Shown here one piece after another: positions 29,301 through 36,249 of a DNA stretch of 64,000 nucleotides. This DNA comes from Aquimonas sp. Its GTDB lineage: Bacteria; Pseudomonadota; Gammaproteobacteria; Xanthomonadales; Xanthomonadaceae. Both the position numbers and the translations under genes were made by a program. Location: NCBI GenBank assembly GCA_022241605.1, contig JAKOMQ010000015.1, positions 36,846 through 100,845 on the forward strand, in the 5' to 3' direction. The notes beneath the pieces are model-generated. The model was not told where the DNA came from. It did no database searches and was given only the letters and a program-made list of their open reading frames with translations. How positions within the stretch are numbered: the stretch's first letter is position 1; every line of letters begins with the position of its first letter.

Positions 29301-32199
29301 GATGGTGCAGGCGCATGCCTACTGGCGACTGAAGGGCCTGCAGGTGGATCTGGTGATCTGGAACGAGGACCAGGCCGGGTATCGCCAACAGTTGCAGGAC
29401 CAGATCCTGGCCCTGGTCTCGGCTGGACCGGAGGGCAACGTGCTCGACAAGCCGGGCGGCATCTTCGTGCGCCCGATCCAGCAGATCTCGCAGGAGGAGC
29501 GGATCCTGCTGCAGGCGGTGGCGCGGGTAGTGGTGGGAGACCGCCACGGCACCCTCGCGGCACAGATGGACAGGCGGCCGCCAGCCGTGCGCCTGCCGCC
29601 CCCGCTGCTGGCCGATCCGGCCGCCGCTGAACGCACACAAGGCGGCCCGGACACGCTTGCGCAGCCGCCGGAACAATCGCCCTGGGCTCAGCCCGCGCAA
29701 GGCGGGCCTGGCACAAGCGGCACGGCGGAAGCCCGGCAGTTCGAAAACACGTTCGGTGGCTTCAGTGCCGACGGCAGTGAGTATGTGATCGATCTGCGCG
29801 AGGGCCACCCCACGCCAGCACCCTGGTGCAACGTGCTCGCCAATGCTCGCTTCGGCAGCGTGGTCAGCGAGAGCGCGCCCGGCTACACATGGTTCGAGAA
29901 CGCCCACGCCTTCCGCTTGACGCCCTGGCATAACGATCCGGTGGCCGACAGCGGCGGCGAGGCCTATTACCTGCGCGACGAAGTCAGCGGCGAGGCCTGG
30001 TCGCCGATGCCGCTGCCGCTGCGTGGGCGCGGCGACTATCGCACCCGCCATGGCTTCGGCTACAGCGTGTACACGCACGAGCAGGACGGCATCGCCAGCG
30101 AGCTCTGGGTGTTCGTGGCCCGCGAGGAACCCATCAAGTTCGCGCTGCTCAAAGTGCACAACCGCTCGCAGCGCCCGCGCCGGCTGTCGGCCATCGGCTA
30201 TGTGGAGTGGGTGCTTGGCGATCTGCGCCTGCGCACGCAGATGCACCTGGCCTGCGATCTCGATCCCTTGAGTGGCGCGCTGCGCGCACACAATCCCTAC
30301 AGCGAGGAGTTCAGCGGCCGCGTGGCCTTCTTCGATGCCGACGCCGACACCCGCTCGGCGTCCGACGCCGGGCCGCGCAGCTTCACCGCGGACCGCTGCG
30401 AGTTCCTCGGCCGCAACGGCAGCCTCGGGCAGCCTGCAGCGCTGCGCCGCGAGCGCCTGTCGGGGCGGCTGGGCGTGGGTCTGGATCCCTGTGCAGCGAT
30501 CCAGATTCCGTTCGAGCTTGCGCCCGGTGAGCATTTCGAGACCTGTTTCCGCCTCGGGGTCGGCATCGACGCGCAGGCGGCCAGCAGCTTGGCCCTGGGC
30601 AGCCAAGGCAGCGCTGCCGCCCATGCCGCCCTGCAGGACGTTCGCGATTCATGGCAGCGGACCTTAAGCCAGCTGCAGGTGCACACCCCCGAGCCCGGCC
30701 TCGACCTGCTGGCCAATGGCTGGCTGCTTTACCAGACCCTGGCCAGCCGATGCCTGGGGCGCAGCGGCTTCTACCAGTCGGGCGGGGCCTTCGGATTCCG
30801 CGACCAGCTGCAGGACACCATGGCGAGCCTGCACGCCGAGCCCGCCCTCACCCGCGAACACCTGCTGCGCTGCGCAGCCAAGCAGTTCGTGGAGGGCGAC
30901 GTGCTGCACTGGTGGCATCCGCCGCAGGGCCGCGGCGTGCGCACGCACTGTTCAGATGACTACCTGTGGCTGCCTTTGGCGACCTGTCGCTATCTGGACG
31001 TGACCGCCGACTTCGGCATCCTCGACGAGCCGGCGACGTATCTGGAAGGCCGTTCGCTCAACGCCGACGAGGAGTCCTACTACGACCTGCCGCTCGTCAC
31101 CGGCCTGCAGGAGCCGCTGTATGCGCACTGCGTGCGCGCGCTCAAGCGCGGCATGCGCCTGCAGGGGGCACGCGGCCTGCCGCTGATCGGCAGCGGTGAC
31201 TGGAACGACGGCATGAACCGGGTCGGCATCGAAGGCCGCGGCGAAAGCGTCTGGCTGGGCTTTTTCCTGTTCGACGTGCTCAGCCGATTCGCGAAGGTGG
31301 CGCAGGCGCACGGCGACGACCGCTTCGCCGGGGAGTGCCTGCAGGCGGCAGAGCGGCTCCGGCGCAGCCTCAAGGAACACGCATGGGACGGCGACTGGTT
31401 CCGGCGCGCCTGGTACGACGACGGCACGCCGCTGGGCTCGGCCAGCAGCGACGAATGCCGGATCGATTCGATCTCGCAGAGCTGGTCGGTGCTCTCGGGC
31501 GCAGCCGACGAGGCGCGCGCGCGTCAGGCCATGGAATCGCTGCACGCGCACCTGGTGCGCGCCGACGCCGGCCTGATCCAGCTGCTGCACCCGCCCTTCG
31601 ACCGCACCGAGAAAGACCCCGGCTACATTCGCGGCTACGTGCCCGGCGTGCGCGAGAACGGCGGCCAGTACACCCATGCCGCGGTGTGGGCGGCGATGGC
31701 GTTCGCCAGACTTGGCGACCGCGAACGCGCCTGGCAGCTGGCGCGGATGATCAATCCGATCGGGCACAGCCTGAATGCCGAGGCGGCCGCGCGCTACCGG
31801 GTCGAGCCCTACGTGCTGGCCGCCGATGTCTACGGCGTTGCCCCGCACATCGGCCGCGGTGGCTGGACCTGGTACACGGGTTCGGCCAGCTGGATGTATC
31901 GCCTGCTGGTCGAATCCCTGCTCGGCCTGCAGCGCGAGGGCCCTGCGCTGGTGCTTCGTCCCTGCATTCCCGCCGACTGGCGCGAGTATCGGATCGACTA
32001 CCGCTTCGGCAGCAGTGTTTATCGGATCCTGCTGCGCCAGCGCCATCCGGAATCGCGGGTCGAGGGCGAGCCGGCCTGGCGGAACGACAGCGACGTGGCC
32101 ATCGAAGCGCTGGACGACGGTGGCTTCCGCCTCGCGCTTCGCGACGACGGCCAGGAGCACTGCATCGAACTGCAGCTCGCCGGCGACGGCCGGCCATGA
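23383..32199 (+). CDS. ndvB: Cyclic beta-1,2-glucan synthase (NdvB/ChvB-like)
   Basis: Giant inner-membrane enzyme that builds, elongates and cyclises beta-1,2-glucan from UDP-glucose for the periplasm. I start at ATG 23383, after AAAAGGA; the track's GTG at 23245 has no such site. Of 2938 residues, a cytoplasmic N-part is followed by hydrophobic helices (about 425-485), then the GT84 glycosyltransferase core with 'TLDTDTTLPRDSARKLVG' (near 650) and 'YRWIRGDWQ' (near 797). More helices lie at about 845-1005. A glycoamylase-like domain follows (about 1300-1560, 'GISESGYNARDARLNYQYRA'), then two beta-sandwich/GH94-type phosphorylase repeats, the last with 'GSGDWNDGMNRVG' near 2602, which trims and sets glucan size. 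Length is close to that of Rhizobium and Brucella enzymes (about 2830-2870). No dedicated exporter (ndvA) is adjacent. Confidence 0.93.
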   Translation: MPELPTLAKRWARRLGDLLRRPDPQDRCLDTRPHGLRLLAGEQIEQRGQALGRLHRLHPGRRPDRLLGRLRSNEASIDAGCALLLQMVQDELRITPAGEWLLDNHYLIQEQIQTARRHLPPGYSRELPTLSHGPSAQLPRVYDLASDSIRHADGRIDAEAISRFISAYQTVTPLKLGELWAIPIMLRLALIENLRCVCDRVVDAAGDRRLAGLWATRLNTVCGQNPKDIVLVMADLARSAPPLTGAFVAELSRGLHGRSAALAMPIQWIDQWLADAGHSIETLVNADSQQQAIDQVAISNSIGSLRFLSNMDWREFVETLSTVEQTLRQDPAGTYAQMDFATRDSYRHAVERMARQTGLAETDVARIVLDLAQAQANQGPLPGAIEAHVGYYLVDEGQQQSKRSIAAAGDLAGAKRRPLRLRRPRLPLPLYLLPIGLTAAAFTAALLIQLPSGQALGALPWLVAGLGLIAFSDLGIALVNGAATRLVAPQPLPRLDFAKGIPSTARTLVVVPCMLSNARAVAGLIEALEVRFLGNRSANLHFALLTDLLDASSQHLPEDDALLTQAEAGVAGLNARYADARGDTFFLFHRARAWNPREGVWMGFERKRGKLSALNRLLRNVIHEHALAGFERVVGDVRPLLNVRYVITLDTDTTLPRDSARKLVGTIAHPLNRARFDPLRRTVKRGYGILQPSVGSSCSGSGAVTRYTRLFGASAGIDPYTLTTSDVYQDLFGEGSFIGKGIYDVDAFEHALHDRLPDNRILSHDLLEGCYARAGLVSDVWLYETPPSRYAVDAKRRYRWIRGDWQLLAWLLPWVPRAAGGHERNPLSLLARGKLLDNLRRSLVPAALTALLMIGWSVLDAPLVWTLWLLGVPLLPVLLPTLPALVEKPAGMAVRPHIRQVLAAAGRRLAAALVGVACLCFEAWYSLDAAARSLWRTGVSRRHLLQWNPSSEVERSLGARASPELRSMLFAPGFALLGAGLLWQFNPGALCVAAPILGAWLLSPGLMAWLGRPRPHRRAPLAAADLAFLGRLARRTWGFFEAQVRLEDHWLPPDNVQEHPAWVVARRTSPTNIGLSLLANLAARDFGYLQSEGVIERTRNVFDTLDRLQRYRGHFYNWYDTETLLPLQPLYVSTVDSGNLAGHLLTLRQGLLALIDAPILAPASLQGLADTLGVLEDSRTRLPAAERAMELDAAIAAFRVRLQLEQLSPQVRPSAAAEGLAALEALAAAIATAWPTPTDDPAGAAEPLWPQALQQACRHARTELAPLAPIAGSETAAERASVEPARLPTLREMSASAHSPAAAEWARQRIEVLEQLAHRAGQFALLDYDFLYDRGRRLLAIGYSVEERRLDSGHYDLLASEARLCSFVAIAQGRLPQETWFALGRLLTSTEGKPTLLSWSGSMFEYLMPQLVMPSYPDTLLDQTARHAVHAQRLYAKRRGLPWGISESGYNARDARLNYQYRAFGVPGLGLKRGLSQDLVIAPYASMMALMVAPVEACENLQRLTAEGFAGRFGLFEAIDYTPERLPRGHTHAVVRSFMAHHQGMGLLALAHLLHDQPMQKRFCADPEIQATLLLLQERIPNAGFFHPHQAEANDSRAAPPAAETQLRIIRDPNRSQPAVQLLSNGRYHSLLSSAGGGYSRLQDMAVTRWREDGTRDNWGSFCYLRDLESGALWSATYQPSCVEFEHYEAIFSDAKAEYRTRLHGIDTHLEIAISPEDNIELRRLHLRNRSRGPRRIEITTYAEVALSPPLADELHPAFSNLFVQTEVLAAKQALLCTRRARSHEEIPPWMLHLMAVHDADAMAVSYETDRSRFLGRGGSPRQPQALQPGASLSGSAGSVLDPIVAIRCQLLLQPEQSAVIDMVTGVGADRHACTELIDKYRDRTLADRVFDLAWTHSQVVRLQINATQADAQLYERLAGLMVFANPLLRSDPAVLLQNRRGQSGLWRHSISGDLPIVLVQIADVANIELVRQMVQAHAYWRLKGLQVDLVIWNEDQAGYRQQLQDQILALVSAGPEGNVLDKPGGIFVRPIQQISQEERILLQAVARVVVGDRHGTLAAQMDRRPPAVRLPPPLLADPAAAERTQGGPDTLAQPPEQSPWAQPAQGGPGTSGTAEARQFENTFGGFSADGSEYVIDLREGHPTPAPWCNVLANARFGSVVSESAPGYTWFENAHAFRLTPWHNDPVADSGGEAYYLRDEVSGEAWSPMPLPLRGRGDYRTRHGFGYSVYTHEQDGIASELWVFVAREEPIKFALLKVHNRSQRPRRLSAIGYVEWVLGDLRLRTQMHLACDLDPLSGALRAHNPYSEEFSGRVAFFDADADTRSASDAGPRSFTADRCEFLGRNGSLGQPAALRRERLSGRLGVGLDPCAAIQIPFELAPGEHFETCFRLGVGIDAQAASSLALGSQGSAAAHAALQDVRDSWQRTLSQLQVHTPEPGLDLLANGWLLYQTLASRCLGRSGFYQSGGAFGFRDQLQDTMASLHAEPALTREHLLRCAAKQFVEGDVLHWWHPPQGRGVRTHCSDDYLWLPLATCRYLDVTADFGILDEPATYLEGRSLNADEESYYDLPLVTGLQEPLYAHCVRALKRGMRLQGARGLPLIGSGDWNDGMNRVGIEGRGESVWLGFFLFDVLSRFAKVAQAHGDDRFAGECLQAAERLRRSLKEHAWDGDWFRRAWYDDGTPLGSASSDECRIDSISQSWSVLSGAADEARARQAMESLHAHLVRADAGLIQLLHPPFDRTEKDPGYIRGYVPGVRENGGQYTHAAVWAAMAFARLGDRERAWQLARMINPIGHSLNAEAAARYRVEPYVLAADVYGVAPHIGRGGWTWYTGSASWMYRLLVESLLGLQREGPALVLRPCIPADWREYRIDYRFGSSVYRILLRQRHPESRVEGEPAWRNDSDVAIEALDDGGFRLALRDDGQEHCIELQLAGDGRP

Positions 32200-32245
32200 G
32201 GGCAAAGGCCAAGCCCCCACTCGGACAGCGGCCAAACACGGTGAA

Positions 32246-32262
32246 GGGTGGCCACGCCACCC
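32246..32262 (+). terminator. Short hairpin after the glucan synthase gene
   Basis: GGGTGGC-CAC-GCCACCC, a 7-bp perfect stem with a 3-base loop, 47 bases past the stop. No T-run follows. A possible terminator or RNA-stabilising hairpin. Confidence 0.35.
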
Positions 32263-32364
32263 GGCCACGCTGAAGGCTTCGTCGCTGCGGCCACGCGCCG
32301 CGGCTTGACCCGACGGCTACGCTGCGGCTTCATCCACGGCACGCCTATCTTGTGAATCCCACGC

Positions 32365-33198
32365 ATGACCCTGCTCAGCCTGCTCGCCCTGTTCGTCCTG
32401 CTGGTGCTGCTTCAGCCCTTCGTGCACCGGCTGTGGCTGGCGCGCAAGCGCGAGCAGCTGCGCCATCGGATCGAGGCAGAGCGCGGCAGCCGCCTGATCC
32501 TGCTGGTGCATCGCGAGGAGCGCATGAGCATGCTGGGTGTGCCGCTGCTGCGCTACATCGACATGGACGACGCCGAATCGGTGGTGCGCGCGGTGCACCA
32601 GACACCGCCGGAACAGCCCATCGACCTGGTGCTGCACACCCCCGGAGGCCTGGTGCTGGCCTCGCTGCAGATCGCCCGCGCGCTGGCGCGGCACCCAGGG
32701 CCGGTGCGGGCGCTGGTGCCGCATTACGCGATGTCGGGCGGCACCCTGCTGGCGATCGCGGCCGATGAAATCATCATGAGCCCACATGCGGTGCTGGGCC
32801 CGCTTGACCCCGCCATCGAGGGCGTGCCCGCCGCCTCGATCCTGCGCGCGGTGGCGCAGAAGGATGCCAAGGACGTCGATGACGGCACCCTGATCCTGGC
32901 TGATCAGGCGCAGATGGCGATCCGCCAGCTGCGCGAAAGCCTGGTCGACCTGCTGGTCGAGCGGCTGGGCAAGGAGCGCGCCGAGGAAGTCGCAGTAGCC
33001 CTGACCGAAGGCCGCTGGACACACGACTACCCGATCATGCCGGAACAGATCGCCGAGCTCGGCTTCAAGGTGGACATCGAGATGCCGGAGCGCGTGCTTG
33101 AACTGATGAGCCTCTATCCGCAGCCGCTGCGCGGGCTGGGCGGCGTGGAGTACGCGCGCCGACCGCGGGATGATGAGCCGCCGCAGCAGGAGGCTTGA
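32365..33198 (+). CDS. SDH-family (serine dehydrogenase proteinase) Clp-fold membrane protease
   Basis: A 277-residue protein with one N-terminal membrane helix (about 3-20) and a ClpP/SppA-like domain. The likely catalytic residues are S124 in 'HYAMSGGTLLAIA', D148 in 'LGPLDPAI' and H220 in 'WTHDYPI'; these positions fit Pfam's SDH_sah family. 'LVLHTPGGLVLASLQIARAL' forms the oxyanion/substrate-groove strand. Members resemble signal-peptide peptidases and are thought to cut membrane-associated peptides, but substrates are unknown. It ends at a hairpin shared with the convergent PepSY gene and is about 165 bases from ndvB. Confidence 0.88.
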   Translation: MTLLSLLALFVLLVLLQPFVHRLWLARKREQLRHRIEAERGSRLILLVHREERMSMLGVPLLRYIDMDDAESVVRAVHQTPPEQPIDLVLHTPGGLVLASLQIARALARHPGPVRALVPHYAMSGGTLLAIAADEIIMSPHAVLGPLDPAIEGVPAASILRAVAQKDAKDVDDGTLILADQAQMAIRQLRESLVDLLVERLGKERAEEVAVALTEGRWTHDYPIMPEQIAELGFKVDIEMPERVLELMSLYPQPLRGLGGVEYARRPRDDEPPQQEA

Positions 33199-33207
33199 AC
33201 CTCCTGC
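33186..33207. terminator. Hairpin between convergent genes
   Basis: GCAGGAGG, loop CTTGAA, CCTCCTGC: an 8-bp stem that includes the stop codon of the SDH protease gene and lies 17 bases beyond the minus-strand PepSY stop. It could end transcription from both sides. Confidence 0.5.
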
Positions 33208-33224
33208 GGCGGACGGCAGTGGTT

Positions 33225-33680
33225 TCAGTCGTCGCGCTCGCTGTGCAGCACGCGACCATCGTGGGCGCTCACCCGTAGATCGACCTCATAGCCCTCCGGG
33301 CTCATGGCGTCCGCATCCCAGGTGGCGCCCTCGCGATCCAGATCCTTGATGTCGCGATAGCCCTGCGCCTCCAAGGCGCGCGTGATGGCCTCGGCATCCA
33401 GCAGGGCGCGGCCGGTGTGACGATCGAAGATCTCGCCGGTGGCTGGATCGACATGGATCTCACCCCAGCGGCCGGTGTCGCGCCGTACCTCGACCTCCCA
33501 GAGTCCACTATCCAGCTCGATGTCACGGACCTCGGCATAGCCGGCCTGCTGCAGCAGCGCGGCAACTTCGCCGGCCTGCTGCACGGGGGCGGCCACGGCC
33601 GCAAGGCTGAGGCCCAGGCCCGTGAGGGCGGCCAGCGCCAAGGGGTGGAAACGCTTGAGGGGGCGGATGCGCTTGTGCAT
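33225..33680 (-). CDS. Periplasmic PepSY-domain protein (two repeats)
   Basis: A 151-residue secreted protein. The signal peptide ends near 'LAAVAAPVQQ'. Two PepSY-like repeats follow (about 35-90 and 92-150), each an Ala/Leu helix followed by strands and 'VDPATGEIFDRHTG' or 'VSAHDGRVLHSERDD'. PepSY domains are associated with peptidase inhibition or envelope sensing, but no activity is known here. It is divergent from a second PepSY gene that leads a two-component operon; the shared promoter gap is about 135 bases, suggesting joint control by that response regulator. Confidence 0.8.
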   Translation of the reverse strand: MHKRIRPLKRFHPLALAALTGLGLSLAAVAAPVQQAGEVAALLQQAGYAEVRDIELDSGLWEVEVRRDTGRWGEIHVDPATGEIFDRHTGRALLDAEAITRALEAQGYRDIKDLDREGATWDADAMSPEGYEVDLRVSAHDGRVLHSERDD

Positions 33681-33814
33681 GGGACTGTCCTTGCGGTGAT
33701 GGGATGGGCGCCGATCTGCGGGACCGGCGTGCTGGGCACTCTGCCGGGCTGCCGGAAACCCCCGATGAAGCGCCGGTTCACGGCGCGTTTAATCGGCTGC
33801 GGCAGCCTTTGCGC

Positions 33815-34129
33815 ATGCGTGCCCGATCTGCCTCGCTCCGCCACCCGGCGTGCTGTGCCCTGCTGCTGGCGCTGCTGACGACGCCTGTGCCTGCAGCCGC
33901 GGTGGAGGACACCCGCAGCCTGCGCGAGGCCGTGCAGCTCGGTCGACTGGCGCCGCTCGAACGCATCCTGGAGGACGCGCTGCGTCGAGTGCCGGGGCGG
34001 GTGGTGAAGGTCGAGCTGGACGCGGAGGACGACGAGTACGAAATCGAAATCCTCGACGCGCTGGGCCGGGTCTGGGAGCTGGAGTACCGTGCCAGCAGCG
34101 GCGAACTCAAGAGCAAGGAACGGGACTGA
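33815..34129 (+). CDS. Small periplasmic PepSY-domain protein
   Basis: A 104-residue protein starting at ATG 33815 (the track start at 33704 has no signal peptide). The signal peptide ends near 'TPVPAAAVED', followed by one PepSY-like unit: helix 'LAPLERILEDALRRVPG', strands 'VVKVELDAEDDEYEIEILD' and 'GELKSKERD'. Its stop overlaps the response regulator start (TGATG). PepSY proteins upstream of OmpR-type regulators are often targets or accessory sensors of that system. Confidence 0.8.
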   Translation: MRARSASLRHPACCALLLALLTTPVPAAAVEDTRSLREAVQLGRLAPLERILEDALRRVPGRVVKVELDAEDDEYEIEILDALGRVWELEYRASSGELKSKERD

Positions 34130-34791
34130 TGCGCATCCTGGTGGCCGAGGACGATGCCGAACTTGCGGTCCGCCTGTGCGCCGCTCTGGCCGAGGCGGGC
34201 TTTGCCGCGGAGGCCTGTGCGGACGGGCGCGAGGCCGAGTTCCGCGGCGCTACCGAGGCCTTCAACGCCGCCGTGCTGGACCTGGGCCTGCCTTCGATGG
34301 ACGGGTTGTCCGTGCTCCATCGCTGGCGTGAGCAGGGCATCAAGCTGCCGGTGCTGGTGCTGACCGCGCGCGGCCGCTGGCACGACAAGCTGGCCGGCTT
34401 CAACGCCGGCGCCGACGACTACCTGACCAAGCCCTTCCTGCTCGACGAAGTGGTGCTGCGGGTGCGTGCATTGATCCGCCGCTCCAGCGGCCACGCCAGC
34501 CCGGTGATCGAATGCGGGCCACTGAGCCATGACGTCAACAGCGGCCGCTTCGCGCTCGACGGCGCCAGCCTGGGGCTCACCGCGCAGGAGTCGCGCATCC
34601 TCGGCTACCTGCTGCACAACATCGGCCGCATCGTCAGCCGCGGCGAACTGGGCGAGCACGTCTACGAAGGCGGCCACGATCCGGACTCCAACGTCATCGA
34701 CGTCCTGGTCGGCCGGATCCGCCGCAAGATCGGCCCCGGCCTGCTGCACACCCATCGCGGCCAGGGCTTCAGGCTGGAATCCGAAGCTTGA
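34129..34791 (+). CDS. OmpR/PhoP-family response regulator
   Basis: A 220-residue two-domain regulator. The receiver has the acidic pair at 8-9 ('VAEDDAELAV'), phospho-acceptor D51 ('AVLDLGLPSMDG'), T79 region 'VLTARG' and K101 ('YLTKPF'). A winged-helix DNA-binding domain follows (about 125-220, 'LTAQESRILGYLLHN', 'VDVLVGRIRRKI'-like 'IDVLVGRIRRKIG'). It lies between the small PepSY gene and the kinase gene with overlaps on both sides, so all three form one operon. It most resembles PhoP/QseB-type regulators; the specific stimulus is not evident. Confidence 0.93.
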   Translation: MRILVAEDDAELAVRLCAALAEAGFAAEACADGREAEFRGATEAFNAAVLDLGLPSMDGLSVLHRWREQGIKLPVLVLTARGRWHDKLAGFNAGADDYLTKPFLLDEVVLRVRALIRRSSGHASPVIECGPLSHDVNSGRFALDGASLGLTAQESRILGYLLHNIGRIVSRGELGEHVYEGGHDPDSNVIDVLVGRIRRKIGPGLLHTHRGQGFRLESEA

Positions 34792-36158
34792 GGCTGCCTC
34801 GCGCCGGCTCGCTGCACGGGCGTCTGCTGTGGGTGGGGCTGCTGGGCGGCCTGCTGGTCAGCCTGGGCGCCGCCTGGCTGCTGGGCGAAGCCTTCCGGAG
34901 CACCGCCGAGCGCGCACAGCTGCGGATCCTGGAGCAGGAGCTGGCCGGCCTTGTCGGTCGCATGGAGGTCGGCGACGCAGCGCAGCTCGAACTGCGCGAT
35001 CGGCCCGGCGACCCTGACTACCAGCGCATCTTCTCCGGCCGCTACTGGCAGATCGGTGACGAGGCCAGCGGCCTGACCTCGCGTTCGCTCTGGGATTTCC
35101 GGGTGCAGTTCGACTCACCGGCGCGCGCACGCGCGCAGCTCGACCGGGTCGACGGCCCGGCCGGCCAGCGCCTGCGGGTGCTGCGCCAGCAGGTGACACA
35201 CCCGCGGCTCGCAGCGCCGGTGACCGTCTGGGTCGCCAGCGACGTAACCCCGCTGCTGGACGACACCCGCGCTTTCCAGCGCTTCACCCTGATCGCCGTC
35301 GGCCTGCTGTTCCTGCTGCTGGCAGTGGTGCTGGCGGTACAGGTGCGGCTGGGCCTGCGGCCGCTGCGCCAGCTCACCGCCCAGCTGGCCGAAGTGCGTC
35401 GCGGCGAACGCGAGCGCTTGGGCGATGCGCGCCTGCCCGCCGAGCTCCGCCCTCTGGCCGACCATCTCGACGAACTGCTGGCCCATCACGAGCGCAGCGT
35501 GCAGCGGGCCCGCCATGCCGCCGCGGACCTTGCACACGCCCTGAAGACCCCGCTGGCGGCGCTGGATGCGGCCGCCCAGCGTCCCGGCCCCGAACTGGCA
35601 GACACCGTGCTGACGCAAAGCGCACGCATGCAGGCGGTGGTCCGTCGCCAGCTGCAGGGCGGGCTCGCCAGCGGTTTCCGCGCGCGAACCGAGCTGTTGC
35701 CGGTCGCCCGCTCGCTGATGGAGCTGATGCGGCGCATCCATGCCGAGCACGCGCTGCAGCTGGACCTGCAGATCCCAGACGAGCTGCGCGTCGGCTGCGG
35801 CGAGGAAGACCTGCAGGAGCTGTTGGGCAATCTGCTGGACAACGCCTGCAAGTGGGCGCGCTCGCGGGTCTGCGTGAGCGCCGGCTTCGAGACGGGCCGC
35901 GTATGGCTGCAGGTCGACGACGACGGCCCCGGCATGGACGCCGAAGGCACACGGAACGCCCGCCAGCGCGGCATCCGGCTGGACGAGCGGGTGCCCGGCA
36001 GCGGCCATGGGCTTGCCATCGTCGAGGACATCCTGGAGTCACTGCAGGGCGTTCTGCTGATGGAGCGCTCGGCACTGGGCGGCCTGCGCGCGCGGATCGA
36101 GTTCGCCACCGATGCGCAGGACCGTCCCGGAACAGCGGAGCCTGCCGCCGCCGGATGA
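34788..36158 (+). CDS. Membrane sensor histidine kinase
   Basis: Cognate kinase of the preceding regulator. It starts at TTG 34788, overlapping the regulator stop. The 456 residues comprise a first membrane helix (about 12-33), a periplasmic domain (about 34-165), a second helix (about 166-186), a HAMP-like linker, the phospho-acceptor H250 in 'DLAHALKTPLAAL', and an ATPase domain with the N-box 'NLLDNACKWA', 'DDDGPGM' and 'GSGHGLAIVEDI'. Its architecture matches PhoQ/QseC-type kinases. The periplasmic domain has no clear metal- or peptide-binding motif. A repeat arm lies 16 bases after the stop. Confidence 0.92.
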   Translation: MRLPRAGSLHGRLLWVGLLGGLLVSLGAAWLLGEAFRSTAERAQLRILEQELAGLVGRMEVGDAAQLELRDRPGDPDYQRIFSGRYWQIGDEASGLTSRSLWDFRVQFDSPARARAQLDRVDGPAGQRLRVLRQQVTHPRLAAPVTVWVASDVTPLLDDTRAFQRFTLIAVGLLFLLLAVVLAVQVRLGLRPLRQLTAQLAEVRRGERERLGDARLPAELRPLADHLDELLAHHERSVQRARHAAADLAHALKTPLAALDAAAQRPGPELADTVLTQSARMQAVVRRQLQGGLASGFRARTELLPVARSLMELMRRIHAEHALQLDLQIPDELRVGCGEEDLQELLGNLLDNACKWARSRVCVSAGFETGRVWLQVDDDGPGMDAEGTRNARQRGIRLDERVPGSGHGLAIVEDILESLQGVLLMERSALGGLRARIEFATDAQDRPGTAEPAAAG

Positions 36159-36174
36159 TCCGGGCCGGCGCCAC

Positions 36175-36222
36175 CTGAGCGCATGTGAGAACCATCCGCC
36201 GACTGCGGCCGCCGCCCAGGCT
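36175..36222 (+). repeat. Arm of the dispersed palindromic repeat family
   Basis: 'CTGAGCGCATGTGAGAACC' then 'ATCCGCCGACTGCGGCCGCC' matches the right arm of the 10159-10343 element (minus-strand reading). It fills most of the 91-base gap between the convergent kinase genes. The partner arm is absent, so this is a solo arm. Confidence 0.65.
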
Positions 36223-36249
36223 TGGATCGCCCGAGCCGACCCGAGACGG

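Noticed and set aside
26587-30624. 1345-aa minus-strand ORF inside the glucan synthase gene
   Set aside because: Antisense reading of very GC-rich coding DNA; composition rich in His/Gln/Arg/Ala with no recognisable motif. The 1023-aa ORF at 23488-26559 is the same kind of artefact.
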